64,000 bases of DNA from Pediococcus stilesii (GCF_001437075.1 NZ_JQBX01000001.1:62001-126000); one strand, 5' to 3'. Shown: positions 1 through 8,571, counted from the first letter of the stretch. Program-made: numbers and translations. Notes: generated by a model from the letters alone, not told the origin.

Positions 1-423
1 GATTTGGTCAATTTCTTCATTAGAGTAGATCCCAATTCCGACACTTAACGCCTCTTTTAAAATTTGCGGATATAATTCTTCGCGGACTTCAGCAGACAAC
101 TTTTTTGAATCATTGACCGAGATTAGATCAAACGATTCATCTAAAACAACCGCCGCAGTGACAACTGGCCCCGCCAAACAGCCGCGTCCCACTTCGTCAA
201 TGCCAGCAACCCATTTTTTGCCATGATTCCAGAGTTCGCGTTCAAGTGCGAAGCGTTGTTTAAAATCAGCCACCTTAACTTGGTGATCGTTAATTTGTTT
301 TTGTTTCCGCTTCACCAGCGCCTTAACCCCAGCACGTTCGTCACCTAGTAACTCTAGCAAATATGGGTCGTTTGCATCAGTGACTGCTACTAAGTCTGCC
401 TTGATTTCTTTAATCGTCGCCAA
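1..423 (-). CDS. rnhB: Ribonuclease HII, 3' end cut by window edge
   Basis: RNase HII removes RNA from RNA-DNA hybrids and misincorporated ribonucleotides. The visible N-terminal part has a lysine-rich leader and then the GIDEVGRG motif, which carries the first catalytic Asp and Glu of the family, followed by GPVVTAAVV and NDSKKLS. The C-terminus lies outside the window. I chose a TTG start at 421-423, preceded by a GAGGAG ribosome binding site; it overlaps the end of rbgA, so the two are probably translationally coupled. The rbgA-rnhB pairing is normal for this family. Confidence 0.93.
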   Translation of the reverse strand, partial: MATIKEIKADLVAVTDANDPYLLELLGDERAGVKALVKRKQKQINDHQVKVADFKQRFALERELWNHGKKWVAGIDEVGRGCLAGPVVTAAVVLDESFDLISVNDSKKLSAEVREELYPQILKEALSVGIGIYSNEEIDQI

Positions 424-1273
424 GCTCTGATAACTCCTCTACAAAATCTAATGTAAAACGACCAAGTTTTCCTTTGCGGGCGTCCAACAAAATTCGCTGG
501 CTAGACCGATCATAATCATCCCGCATCCCCAACTTTTGTGTAATCAACAGCAATAAATCGGGTAGGTCAAGCGCCAAATCTTCATCATTTAGATGATAAC
601 GTTCAATTAAGCCCTCTCGATACTTTTGAATAAAAATGTTTAACCCAAATAGGACCACATCGTCATTTGCATAGAGGTTATCCTTAATAGCCCCGGTAAA
701 GGCTAATTTATTTCCAACATTCTGGTCTTCAAATTTAGGCCATAGAATACCCGGCGTATCAAGAAGATACAATCCTCGTCGTGATTTCAGCCATTGCTGT
801 TTTTTGGTAACACCCGGACGGTCCCCCGTAATTGCAACCTTTTTATTAACCAAATGATTCAATAACGTCGATTTTCCAACGTTGGGAATTCCGATACACA
901 TCGAACGAATTTCAGAATTTTTAATGCCTCTTTCAGCGCGATTTGAAATTCGATCGGCCAAAATCTCTTGCGTTTTTTTCAAAATAATATTTTCAGTTGA
1001 AGGTTCTTTTGAATTAAGCGCAATTGCATATTCGTGATTCTTTTTGTAATAGTCTAGCCACTTTTGGGTTTCACGCGGATCGGCTAAATCCGCTTTAGTC
1101 AAAATCAAAAGATGCGGTTTATCCTTGATTACGTCTTCAATCATTGGATTTCTAGAGGATACTGGAATTCGTGCATCCACTAGTTCAAAAACGATATCGA
1201 CTAATTTTAATTTTTCTTCAACCTGCCGAATAGCTTTCGCCATATGGCCGGGATACCATTGAATAATTGCCAT
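410..1273 (-). CDS. rbgA: Ribosome biogenesis GTPase RbgA (YlqF)
   Basis: This circularly permuted GTPase acts in late assembly of the 50S subunit. The permuted motif order is visible: TKAD (G4) near residues 59-62, then GIPNVGKST (G1) near 128-136, then DTPG (G3) near 172-175. The N-terminal WYPGHMAKA block is diagnostic of RbgA. The length of 287 aa is normal. An AAGGAG site precedes the ATG, and the gene overlaps the rnhB start downstream. Confidence 0.96.
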   Translation of the reverse strand: MAIIQWYPGHMAKAIRQVEEKLKLVDIVFELVDARIPVSSRNPMIEDVIKDKPHLLILTKADLADPRETQKWLDYYKKNHEYAIALNSKEPSTENIILKKTQEILADRISNRAERGIKNSEIRSMCIGIPNVGKSTLLNHLVNKKVAITGDRPGVTKKQQWLKSRRGLYLLDTPGILWPKFEDQNVGNKLAFTGAIKDNLYANDDVVLFGLNIFIQKYREGLIERYHLNDEDLALDLPDLLLLITQKLGMRDDYDRSSQRILLDARKGKLGRFTLDFVEELSELGDD

Positions 1274-1503
1274 GGTTTTTTCTCCTTTTATACTGGGACT
1301 TTAAAACGTTTTTCTTTAGTACATTTGATTTCTGGAATTAATCTACCACGCCGTCAGCATCGATTTTTACTCATATGCTCGTTTTACTGAATGCTAAGTA
1401 TTATCTTACCTAATTTGGCGCAAAATTGAAAACCGAATGTGATTTTGTCGTATCTGTTACTAGGCGAAACTTTTCCACCACTACGTATAACATTTTAATT
1501 AAT

Positions 1504-2358
1504 TTAATTGAGGGATTCGTGCATTAATTTTTCGATTTTATCCATAAAAGTTGGATAAGAAACCTTTCCCAAAACCAGTTCCCGACTTAATAAATAAGTT
1601 TTAATATCCCGATCTTGAGGTTGATGATCGATTCGATCAAGCTGATCATGCTCATCGTTTAAGGGATGATCGATATTGCTTTTATTTTTAAAAGCCGCGT
1701 AATATCGGAGTCCAAATCTTCTTTGCGAGCGGGCATTAATATGAATGCCATCTGGATTAGAATCGAGATCTTCGGCACTTACTAAATAAGTATTGTTAAG
1801 TTGACGATTTACCTTTTGCATTGCTTGGTTAATCTGTTCAAATTCTATCGCACTGGTACCGAATCCCTTCTTACCTAAGAATTCCGGCAATTTTCCGAAA
1901 ATGATCGGTACTTCGGGCAATCCCAAAGCCGTCCGTAGATTGCTGAAAACGCCCATTAATTCATGATCATAGTTTTTATAATGCTCATTTAAGCTATCGT
2001 TTTCGCCCTGATGCCACAAAATTCCAATTAATTCGCTGTCTTCCATGGCAAAGCGTGCTTCTGAAATAGCGTGTCGCATTAATTTCTGATCGGTACCCCA
2101 TTCACTAATGGAACTACCACCTTCAGCGCACGGTATTAATCCGATTTCTTCATCCACATGATCTAGTTGCCACGCCGCAGCAAAAGAAGCCGCCGGTCCA
2201 ATTCCTGAAACTTCACGATCAAAATGAATCGGCTCGGTCATCATTTGCCAGCGTCCATTGCGGAGCATTCTAATATTTTTGTTGTAAATTGGTGTAACAT
2301 CTTTAATAAAACCGCGCCCAGCCATATTGGACTGGCCGACTAACAGAATTGATTTGAT
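1504..2358 (-). CDS. SASA-family carbohydrate/sialate O-acetylesterase, apparent ATC start
   Basis: This looks like a cytoplasmic esterase of the SASA (sialate O-acetylesterase, SGNH-like) family, which deacetylates sugars. The first ATG is at 2323-2325, but that start would leave out the conserved GQSNMAGRG block that contains the nucleophile serine. The same frame continues upstream through KSILLVGQSN to an ATC at 2356-2358, placed 9 nt after an AAGGAG site, and there is an in-frame stop just before it. The other catalytic elements are present: WHQGEND, and the DGIHINARS block carrying the C-terminal Asp/His pair. I infer that ATG mutated to ATC, or that ATC is used. If neither initiates, the gene makes an inactive product. 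The family call is secure; the natural substrate is unknown. Confidence 0.78.
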   Translation of the reverse strand: MKSILLVGQSNMAGRGFIKDVTPIYNKNIRMLRNGRWQMMTEPIHFDREVSGIGPAASFAAAWQLDHVDEEIGLIPCAEGGSSISEWGTDQKLMRHAISEARFAMEDSELIGILWHQGENDSLNEHYKNYDHELMGVFSNLRTALGLPEVPIIFGKLPEFLGKKGFGTSAIEFEQINQAMQKVNRQLNNTYLVSAEDLDSNPDGIHINARSQRRFGLRYYAAFKNKSNIDHPLNDEHDQLDRIDHQPQDRDIKTYLLSRELVLGKVSYPTFMDKIEKLMHESLN

Positions 2359-2448
2359 TGTGATTCACTCCTTAATTAAACATTAGTATTAATAAGATTA
2401 TCATACGACAGGCCCCAAGTTGATCGTTTTAATCCGTAATGACTAGAT

Positions 2449-2490
2449 AAAAAACACCCTGGCTGCCAACGGCAATCGTCCAAGGTGTTG
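2449..2490 (-). terminator. Rho-independent terminator after the M20 peptidase gene
   Basis: On the minus strand, AACACC-TTGG and CC-AGGGTGTT arms enclose a loop and are followed by a run of T. It separates the peptidase gene from the esterase gene. Confidence 0.75.
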
Positions 2491-2607
2491 TTTGTTCAAC
2501 GATAATCACGTTTCATTATTAACAGTCGATAGTAGCTTTCAACTATTAAACATTCCGCACTAGATCTTGTCTAAAATCCAAATTTACCTTTTAATCAATC
2601 CATTTTA

Positions 2608-3759
2608 TTAAGATTGCTCATTTAAAAATTTTATAAATAGTTCTTGATATAGATCAATAAAATCAAAATACATTTGCTTTGGTAAGCTTTCGTTCACCTG
2701 ATGTTGGGACATATCACCAGGACCATAAATGGCAAATGGAAAGTTTTTCGGTTGATTTTTGGCCAGGTTGGATGCATCGGTAATCCCCGGGCTTGGTTGA
2801 ACAACGACATCCTGACCAGCATAGTTCTTGCCAATCTTTTGAATCAGAGTAACCATTGCATTGTTCTCATTCGTTGAGATTGGCGGTTCGTTCATAATCG
2901 TTTCCAAACTAATTTGAGCTCCAGCAGCATTGTATTTTTGGATTAGCTGATTGATTGCATCAGTCACTTGTTCGTTGGTATATTCGGGAATTGTTCGAAT
3001 ATTAACCTGTGCTTCCGCATGGTCAGGCAACGAGTTTACCTGGTCTCCACCATTTAAGACGTCAACATTAAAGCGCAGTGGGCCCATTGCGCCATCCGGA
3101 ATTTTCTCAAAATTAGCGTTGGCTTCAGTCAGTAACTGAATTAAGGGCACCAGTGCATTATATCCTCTTTCTGGGGTTGAACTATGCACTGATTTTCCCT
3201 TAGATATTAATTTCAAATCATAGGAACCCTTTTGCCTAGATGCGGTTCCATAAATGCTAGAAGGCTCTCCAACTAAAAGGCCGTCAGTATCACGCATATA
3301 ACCGCTCTCATAAAAAGCAGCCGAACCGGCTTCACCAACCTCTTCGCCCATCGTCGCTAACAACCGAATCGTCCCCACCTTAGGTAAATTTTGGGCGTGT
3401 AATTCAATCATTGCGATGACCATTGCCGCGAGTCCAGCTTTCATATCAGTTACACCGCGTCCGTATAATATTTCATTTTTTTCAGTTAGGATAAATGGAT
3501 CACTTTGCCACAATTTCAAATCCCCGGGAGAAACCACATCCATATGACCTGAAACGGCTAGGACGGGTGCATTCTTACCAATCTCGGCCACCAAGTTTGC
3601 TCGTCCATTTTTTAATTGAATAATTTTTGAATCGATGCCATGTTGGCTAAATAATTCTTGTAAATATTCGGCTACTTGCAGCTCATTGCCGTTGACGGTT
3701 TTAAAACTAATTAGCTTGGATAACACTGCCAGTGCATCAGACGTGTTAAAAACTTTCAT
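2608..3759 (-). CDS. M20 family peptidase (ArgE/DapE/ACY1-type deacylase)
   Basis: This is a dizinc amidohydrolase resembling succinyl-diaminopimelate desuccinylase and acetylornithine deacetylase. Metal-site motifs are in order: SGHMDVVSPG (first His and Asp), GRGVTDMKAG (bridging Asp), MGEEVGEAG (catalytic Glu-Glu), VGEPS, and a C-terminal His in MSQHQVNE. A dimerisation domain lies between them, with SVHSSTPERG. I chose the ATG at 3757-3759, which lies 9 nt from AGGAGG; a GTG six bases upstream is too close to that site. Its exact substrate (succinyl-DAP, N-acetyl-ornithine or a peptide) cannot be told from sequence. It stands alone between terminators. Confidence 0.87.
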   Translation of the reverse strand: MKVFNTSDALAVLSKLISFKTVNGNELQVAEYLQELFSQHGIDSKIIQLKNGRANLVAEIGKNAPVLAVSGHMDVVSPGDLKLWQSDPFILTEKNEILYGRGVTDMKAGLAAMVIAMIELHAQNLPKVGTIRLLATMGEEVGEAGSAAFYESGYMRDTDGLLVGEPSSIYGTASRQKGSYDLKLISKGKSVHSSTPERGYNALVPLIQLLTEANANFEKIPDGAMGPLRFNVDVLNGGDQVNSLPDHAEAQVNIRTIPEYTNEQVTDAINQLIQKYNAAGAQISLETIMNEPPISTNENNAMVTLIQKIGKNYAGQDVVVQPSPGITDASNLAKNQPKNFPFAIYGPGDMSQHQVNESLPKQMYFDFIDLYQELFIKFLNEQS

Positions 3760-3914
3760 ACTCACAATCCTCCTATACAGTATTCGTTTTCGAGATCATT
3801 TTAACGCATTTTTATATAATTTTTATCTAACCAGAATTATTATTATTTTATTTTTAAGAAATTAAAAATGGTAATATTTAGAATTCATCCCAAATATCAC
3901 CATTTTCAAAAAAG

Positions 3915-4154
3915 TTATTTTAAAAGCTCAACTTTCGCCATTCCCATTACTTCAGATGCCGGTTCGTCTCCACTTGCGTAATACTCAAATTTGACTACAT
4001 TTCGCAAAAAATAGTAGGTATGTTCTGATCCTTCGCTTTCAACCAAAGTTCCAACGCCTTTTGTAATATTCTCAAGGCATTTTCTCATATGATCTTCATC
4101 ACCCGTTGTGTAAGCCTTATCACTCGTCGTAAACGTAAATAAACCCGTATACAT
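3915..4154 (-). CDS. Small hypothetical protein, 79 aa
   Basis: I do not recognise this protein. It starts MYTGLFTFTTSDKAYTT, and has no membrane segment or signal peptide. Acidic and aromatic residues are spread evenly, which suggests a small soluble fold. The ATG at 4152-4154 sits after GGAGG with good spacing; longer in-frame starts upstream lack such a site. It is separated from its neighbours by short gaps and may be monocistronic. Confidence 0.7.
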   Translation of the reverse strand: MYTGLFTFTTSDKAYTTGDEDHMRKCLENITKGVGTLVESEGSEHTYYFLRNVVKFEYYASGDEPASEVMGMAKVELLK

Positions 4155-4247
4155 GTTAACAACCTCCAATTTTATGAACTCTGCTCTAATCTGCCTTAAT
4201 TCTATCACGTTTAGCTAGCCAGCATGCTTAAAAATCAACTGTTAATC

Positions 4248-4985
4248 CTATTTAATTAACCATCCACCATCAACTGGAATAATGGTGCCTTGCAGGTAAC
4301 TGGCTCCAGCACTCGCCAAAAATAGCGTCACCGTTGCAACTTCATCGGCTCCAGCCCATCTTTTTATCGGAACTTCTTTGGCAACCTGACTAGCAATTAA
4401 CCCACCATTTTCGAAATCCTTGGCATTCATTGGCGTATCAATGCATCCCGGCGCAATCCCATTAACTCGAATTCCTCGCTCAGCTAAATCAAGTGCTAGT
4501 TGTTTCGTAAAACCGATCACGGCGTGCTTAGAGGCGGTGTACGCAATCCCACCGCCACCAGCAACCATTCCGGCAATCGAGGCGGTGTTGATAATGACTC
4601 CATCGGAATTAATTTTAGCTAAAACTAACTTTGTGACATTGAACATGGTGGAGACGTTGGTGTTTAAAACCTTTGTCCATTGCTCAAAGGAGGTTTGCTC
4701 AATTGACTGATAATCATCTAAAATTCCCGCAGTGTTAACCAGAATATCAAGTTTTTCAATCGAATTTAACGCTAGTATTAATTCATCTAAATTGGTTAAA
4801 TCAACCTGAGCATATGTAAAATCAGGAAACTTTTCGCCCAAAAGTTGCATCTGATCAACGTTTTGGTCCAAACCAGTCACCAGTGCCCCCTGCTGCAAAA
4901 AAGCGGTTGCTTGCGCTAACCCAATTCCTGAATTTGCACCAGTTATCAGGATTATTTTATTTTTCAATTCGGGATAACTAGTCAC
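4248..4985 (-). CDS. Short-chain dehydrogenase/reductase (SDR)
   Basis: This is a classical NAD(P)-dependent SDR of 245 aa. The cofactor motif TGANSGIG is near residues 15-22, NTAGIL matches the NAG motif, and the catalytic Tyr-Lys is in YTASKHA with its Ser in NTASIAG. IAPGCIDTPM and the C-terminal PVDGGW are typical of FabG-like members. It starts with GTG whose bases overlap the stop codon of the upstream DUF2829 gene, so translation is coupled. A full FASII fabG lies at 49.6 kb, so this copy probably serves another carbonyl substrate, which I cannot name. Confidence 0.88.
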   Translation of the reverse strand: MTSYPELKNKIILITGANSGIGLAQATAFLQQGALVTGLDQNVDQMQLLGEKFPDFTYAQVDLTNLDELILALNSIEKLDILVNTAGILDDYQSIEQTSFEQWTKVLNTNVSTMFNVTKLVLAKINSDGVIINTASIAGMVAGGGGIAYTASKHAVIGFTKQLALDLAERGIRVNGIAPGCIDTPMNAKDFENGGLIASQVAKEVPIKRWAGADEVATVTLFLASAGASYLQGTIIPVDGGWLIK

Positions 4986-5205
4986 CCAAAACGACCTCCC
5001 AATCTTCAGCTAAAATATCACAAACGGTGGGAGCAAAGCTGGAGTAACCCTCGCTGGTTGTTTTAATCAGCATGGACGGCGTTACGTCGATACCGTCAAA
5101 TTTTTGATTAGTAATAACTAGAATATATTCTTCATCGCCACCCCATTGGCTTCGAATGGCTTTCCCACCTGCTTTTAAAATGGGTAATACTTTTTCAAAA
5201 GTCAT
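4978..5205 (-). CDS. DUF2829 / Tad2-like domain protein
   Basis: This 75-aa protein begins MTFEKVLPILKAGGKAIRSQW and ends with AEDWEVVL, the two hallmarks of the DUF2829 family. Phage members of this family, called Tad2, bind the cyclic ADP-ribose signal of Thoeris defence; many chromosomal members have no tested role. I chose the ATG at 5203-5205, six bases after GGAG; a longer start would run into the end of queT. Its stop overlaps the start of the SDR gene, so the two form a coupled pair. Family assignment is by motif recognition; function here is unknown. Confidence 0.82.
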   Translation of the reverse strand: MTFEKVLPILKAGGKAIRSQWGGDEEYILVITNQKFDGIDVTPSMLIKTTSEGYSSFAPTVCDILAEDWEVVLGD

Positions 5206-5215
5206 CTTGATCTCC

Positions 5216-5698
5216 TTATTCATAGAAATTAATTTTTTTACTTAATAAATAAACAATCACGGCGCCAATTAGCATTGAAGCAATTTCCCCCAATGCTAAA
5301 ATCCAGTAGGTCGGAAAGATTGGTAATTTCGCATAGATATGCATTTCCAGCGCTACTAGGAACATCCCTGGCATTTGACAGAGTGTCGCAATCATAAATT
5401 TGAAGAATAGATTGGTTATTTTGTGCGCCAGGACATATGTCAGTGTCGTTCCAATTAACGTACCTAAAGTCCCAAATAGCATGTCAATCGGGCCCAACGG
5501 ACTAAAGATGTTTACAATTAAGACGCCCATGGTTACCGCCAAAATGTATCTTCGATTAAACGCGGCCAAATGGTTAAATAGTTCCGACAAGCGTAACTGA
5601 ATCACCCCAAAACTTAATGGTGCCATCAATAACGTTATAACAACATATAAAGCAGCAATGATTGCTGAAGACGCAATCTTTCGATTTAACTTTTTCAT
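5216..5698 (-). CDS. queT: QueT family queuosine-precursor transporter (ECF S component)
   Basis: This is a membrane protein of 160 aa with about five hydrophobic helices. It is recognised by VIQLRLSELFNHLAAF near residues 32-47 and GPIDMLFGTLGTLIG in the middle. QueT proteins supply a queuosine precursor through the ECF transport module. The preQ1-I riboswitch directly upstream supports the substrate. The SD of the gene is the last part of that riboswitch. The ECF energising subunits are not in the window. Confidence 0.92.
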   Translation of the reverse strand: MKKLNRKIASSAIIAALYVVITLLMAPLSFGVIQLRLSELFNHLAAFNRRYILAVTMGVLIVNIFSPLGPIDMLFGTLGTLIGTTLTYVLAHKITNLFFKFMIATLCQMPGMFLVALEMHIYAKLPIFPTYWILALGEIASMLIGAVIVYLLSKKINFYE

Positions 5699-5707
5699 TA
5701 AAAAGTT

Positions 5708-5750
5708 CTCCTTAGTTTTGTTTATGGTGGGATTTTGCGAACCACCAGAT
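5708..5750 (-). promoter_or_regulatory. PreQ1-I riboswitch controlling queT
   Basis: On the minus strand a GGTGG/CCACC stem encloses TTCGCAAAATC and is followed by ATAAACAAAACTAAGGAG. This is the arrangement of the class I preQ1 aptamer: short P1 hairpin, C-rich loop and A-rich tail pairing back into the loop. The tail merges into AAGGAG, the SD of queT, so control is most likely translational, as in the known Thermoanaerobacter tengcongensis example. Confidence 0.88.
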
Positions 5751-5847
5751 TTGTTATATAAAACATCTTTACTTTACCATACTTAAAGCCCGTTTCGACA
5801 CGTTAAAAGTAAATAACTTGGCAAATCGTTTAAAATTGTTTATCACC

Positions 5848-5886
5848 ACAAAAAAAGATGACGATGTCTTTAGACCGTCATCTTTT
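5848..5886 (-). terminator. Terminator after the metal-binding lipoprotein gene
   Basis: AAAAGATGACG and CGTCATCTTTT arms flank a short loop, with the T-run on the minus strand. It ends the 5893-6801 gene and isolates it from queT. Confidence 0.88.
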
Positions 5887-5892
5887 AGGAAG

Positions 5893-6801
5893 CTAATTAA
5901 TGATTTTTTGCAACTCGTGGTATTGTTTTAACATCCATTCCTTATACGTTGCATTATTTTCAGGTGTTTCAGTGACCGGAAGAACTGGAACGTTATTCTT
6001 CTTGGCTAACTCAACCAAGTTTTTAATGTTTTTAGAGCTAACTTGTTTATTAAAGACAAAGAAAGCAATTTGACGTTGCTCAATCTTTTCCTGCATCGTT
6101 TTTACGACCTTAGGCGCCGGATCCGTACCGTTTTCGGCCGCTTCTTCGTAGGCGGTATCAGCGACCTTAAACCCTAACGACTCTAATGCATAGTCAAATA
6201 CTGGTTCACTGACATAGACGTTCTTTTTGGCTGAATTTTTAGCAACCTTCTTTAGATCATTGATTACATTTTGAACCGGTTTTAGTGATGCAATGTACTT
6301 TTTAGCATTTTGTTCAAAATATTTTTGATTATTTGGCTGCATTTTACCAAACTTTTTAGCTAGTAAATTGGCCAACGGTGGCATTGTTTCGGGCTTGTAC
6401 CATAAATGCGGATTGTCGCCTTCTTTTTTATGATAAATGTCTTCACCAACCTTAATATAATCCAATTTATTACTATTTTTGACCAACTTGTCCATCCATC
6501 CGTCATACCCAATTCCATTGGCAATTACTACGTTTGCTTTAGTAACTTCTTTTGCCGTCGTTGCAGTAGGCTCATAGTCATGCGGATCAATGCTAGAACT
6601 GTTAATTATTGATGTCACTTTTCCTTTATTTCCTAAAACCTGTTTAGCAACCTCGCCATAAAAATTTGTCGTAGTAACGACCGAAATTTGTTTATTTGGT
6701 GATGCCGCCGTTTTTGACTGTGATTGACATCCCGACAAAATAAACCCAATAATCAAAATCGGTACTATGTATAATAAATTTTTTCCTATTTGTTTTAACA
6801 T
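5893..6801 (-). CDS. Metal ABC transporter substrate-binding lipoprotein (ZnuA/TroA family)
   Basis: This is the extracytoplasmic binding protein of a zinc or manganese ABC importer. It has a signal peptide with lipobox LSGC (lipidated Cys25) and then the cluster A-I fold. Two metal His candidates are seen in DPHDYEP and NPHLWY. Where zinc-type proteins usually have a third His, this one has SEPVFDYAL with Glu, as manganese-type members do, and VTETPE near the C-terminus may supply the last ligand. The Zur-like palindrome upstream nevertheless points to zinc. No permease or ATPase gene adjoins it, so it must pair with a system elsewhere. It is bounded by its own terminator. Confidence 0.9.
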   Translation of the reverse strand: MLKQIGKNLLYIVPILIIGFILSGCQSQSKTAASPNKQISVVTTTNFYGEVAKQVLGNKGKVTSIINSSSIDPHDYEPTATTAKEVTKANVVIANGIGYDGWMDKLVKNSNKLDYIKVGEDIYHKKEGDNPHLWYKPETMPPLANLLAKKFGKMQPNNQKYFEQNAKKYIASLKPVQNVINDLKKVAKNSAKKNVYVSEPVFDYALESLGFKVADTAYEEAAENGTDPAPKVVKTMQEKIEQRQIAFFVFNKQVSSKNIKNLVELAKKNNVPVLPVTETPENNATYKEWMLKQYHELQKIIN

Positions 6802-6835
6802 GGAATCTTCCTTTCAAAAATTCTTTTATTTAGCT

Positions 6836-6856
6836 AAATAGTAATTATTACTATTT
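6836..6856. promoter_or_regulatory. Zur-box-like perfect palindrome
   Basis: The site has ten-base arms AAATAGTAAT and ATTACTATTT around a single central T, and lies about 35 bp before the lipoprotein start. The known Bacillus Zur operator is AAATCGTAAT-N-ATTACGATTT, so each arm differs at one position. Position and downstream gene fit zinc repression. This is inference from similarity. Confidence 0.75.
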
Positions 6857-6974
6857 AAAACTATAAAACAAATATAGCTTAGTTGTTTTAGTATGTCAAT
6901 TTAATTCTAAAAAATTAACACTTTAATACTAATAGAATGTTTTCGAACCGACTTATAAACATGACCTAAAAATT

Positions 6975-8519
6975 TTAATTTAAGAGAACTTCCGTAACTA
7001 ATAGTCCTCCACCAAACACTAGAACAAATACAACAACCGGCCAGACAAACCGAACCCAGTGGGAATATTTAACATCAAGCATTTGAAGGGTTGCCATAAC
7101 CAGCCCGGTGGGAGCAAGAAAGAGCATCGCATATTGACCAAATTGGTAAGCCGTAACAATAATATGCCGTGGCATATGGACAGTATCAGCCAACGGAGCC
7201 ATAATTGGCATTGCTAAAACGGCTAATCCAGATGATGATGGAACGATAAATCCTAGAACAAAGAAAATGAGCATCATCATAATGATAAATAGTGGACCAT
7301 TCATGCTAGAAACGAGCCTTGAGGAACCATACAAAATAGTGTCCGAAATACAACCGTTATTCAAAATAAGATTAATTCCCCGCGCTAATCCAATGATGAG
7401 TGAAACACCCACTAAACTAGATGCTCCTGCGGTGAAGGCGTCAACCACTTTCTTTTCACCTAACCCATTTTTACCAAAACAGATTAAAAACATGATGATA
7501 ATCGTAATAATCAGAAACATTGATGCCATATTTGGAAAGGCCCATTTTTTTGCCATAACTCCCCAAATCATGATTGGAAAAGCGGCTGCGAATAAAATTA
7601 AAATAATCTTCTTTTTTAGAGAAAAGGTTTGGTCAAGCTCATCGCCGGATTCAATCCCCCACATCCTTGTGAATGCCTCATGGTCTTCGTATGTATATGA
7701 GGCTTTGGGGTTAGCTTTAATTTTTTTAGCATATAGATACAAGTAGCTAATCACAAAAATTGCTGCGACGATTAAGCCAATGATTTGTCCTGCTAATCCT
7801 TGAGTAAACGTTGTTCCAGCCGCATTTGATGCAATAACGACGGAGAATGGATTGATGGTCGAAAAGGTCGTTCCAATTGAACTAGCCAAGAAAATTGAGC
7901 CGATACTAATGATTGAGTCATAGCCCATTGCAATAAAAATTGGTACTAAAATCGGATAAAAAGCCACGGCTTCTTCTTCAATACCACAAAGTGTTCCACC
8001 CAGAATTAGTAACACGGAAACCATAAAAATCAAGACAAATTCATGCCCTTTAGTTTTCTTGGTTAAAGCCATTAAGCCTGATTCAAAGGCGCCGCTGGCT
8101 CGAACAACTCCAATTAGCCCACCGAGCACAAAAATAAAAATCATGATGTCCACGGCTTGAATCGTTCCTTGCACCATCCCCTCAAAGATATCCATGAAGC
8201 CGGCGGGATGCTGCTTCATTTTTTGATAAGTGTTGGGGACGGAAACCGGACTAGTGATGGCGCCTGATTTAAACTGTTCCACATTAATTTGAACATGCAA
8301 CCGATCAAGCGTTTTTTGAGTTGCGGGCAGTGATTTTTTATTTCCATCTGGAAGCATCATTTCGATTCGATTGTTGCCGTATTGAATTTTAGAGTAACTT
8401 CCTGCAGGAATAATCCAAGTTAAAAGAACTGCTATAGTTGTTAAGAAAAATAGAACAGTGAATGCACCTGGCATTTTTAATTTGAAATGCTTTTGAGGTT
8501 TCTTGACTGCAGCGTCCAT
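6975..8519 (-). CDS. YfcC-family permease, probable arginine/ornithine exchanger of the ADI locus
   Basis: This is an integral membrane protein of 514 aa with about twelve hydrophobic segments, belonging to the YfcC/ion-transporter superfamily. Conserved features include ITIIP-like WIIPAGSYS near residue 36, GGTLCGIEEEAVAFYPILVP near 175, and FIVPSSSGLAVLAMP near 425. Such permeases accompany arginine deiminase genes in several lactobacilli, and this one lies just downstream of arcB-arcC, which supports an ArcD-like role. A hairpin separates it from arcC, so it has its own RBS (AAGGAAG) and probably some independent expression. It is intact although arcB and arcC are broken. A peptide or C4-dicarboxylate substrate cannot be excluded. 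Confidence 0.85.
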   Translation of the reverse strand: MDAAVKKPQKHFKLKMPGAFTVLFFLTTIAVLLTWIIPAGSYSKIQYGNNRIEMMLPDGNKKSLPATQKTLDRLHVQINVEQFKSGAITSPVSVPNTYQKMKQHPAGFMDIFEGMVQGTIQAVDIMIFIFVLGGLIGVVRASGAFESGLMALTKKTKGHEFVLIFMVSVLLILGGTLCGIEEEAVAFYPILVPIFIAMGYDSIISIGSIFLASSIGTTFSTINPFSVVIASNAAGTTFTQGLAGQIIGLIVAAIFVISYLYLYAKKIKANPKASYTYEDHEAFTRMWGIESGDELDQTFSLKKKIILILFAAAFPIMIWGVMAKKWAFPNMASMFLIITIIIMFLICFGKNGLGEKKVVDAFTAGASSLVGVSLIIGLARGINLILNNGCISDTILYGSSRLVSSMNGPLFIIMMMLIFFVLGFIVPSSSGLAVLAMPIMAPLADTVHMPRHIIVTAYQFGQYAMLFLAPTGLVMATLQMLDVKYSHWVRFVWPVVVFVLVFGGGLLVTEVLLN

Positions 8520-8571
8520 TTTGTCTCTTCCTTTCGTTTATAAATATATAATTAATCCTTTTTGATTCGTA

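Noticed and set aside
1274-1503. Possible gene between rbgA and the esterase
   Set aside because: The 230 bp carry stops in all frames and no RBS-start pair; it seems to be plain spacer.
3635-3865. Plus-strand frame near the M20 peptidase start
   Set aside because: It is the complement of the peptidase coding sequence and its upstream AT-rich region, without an RBS.
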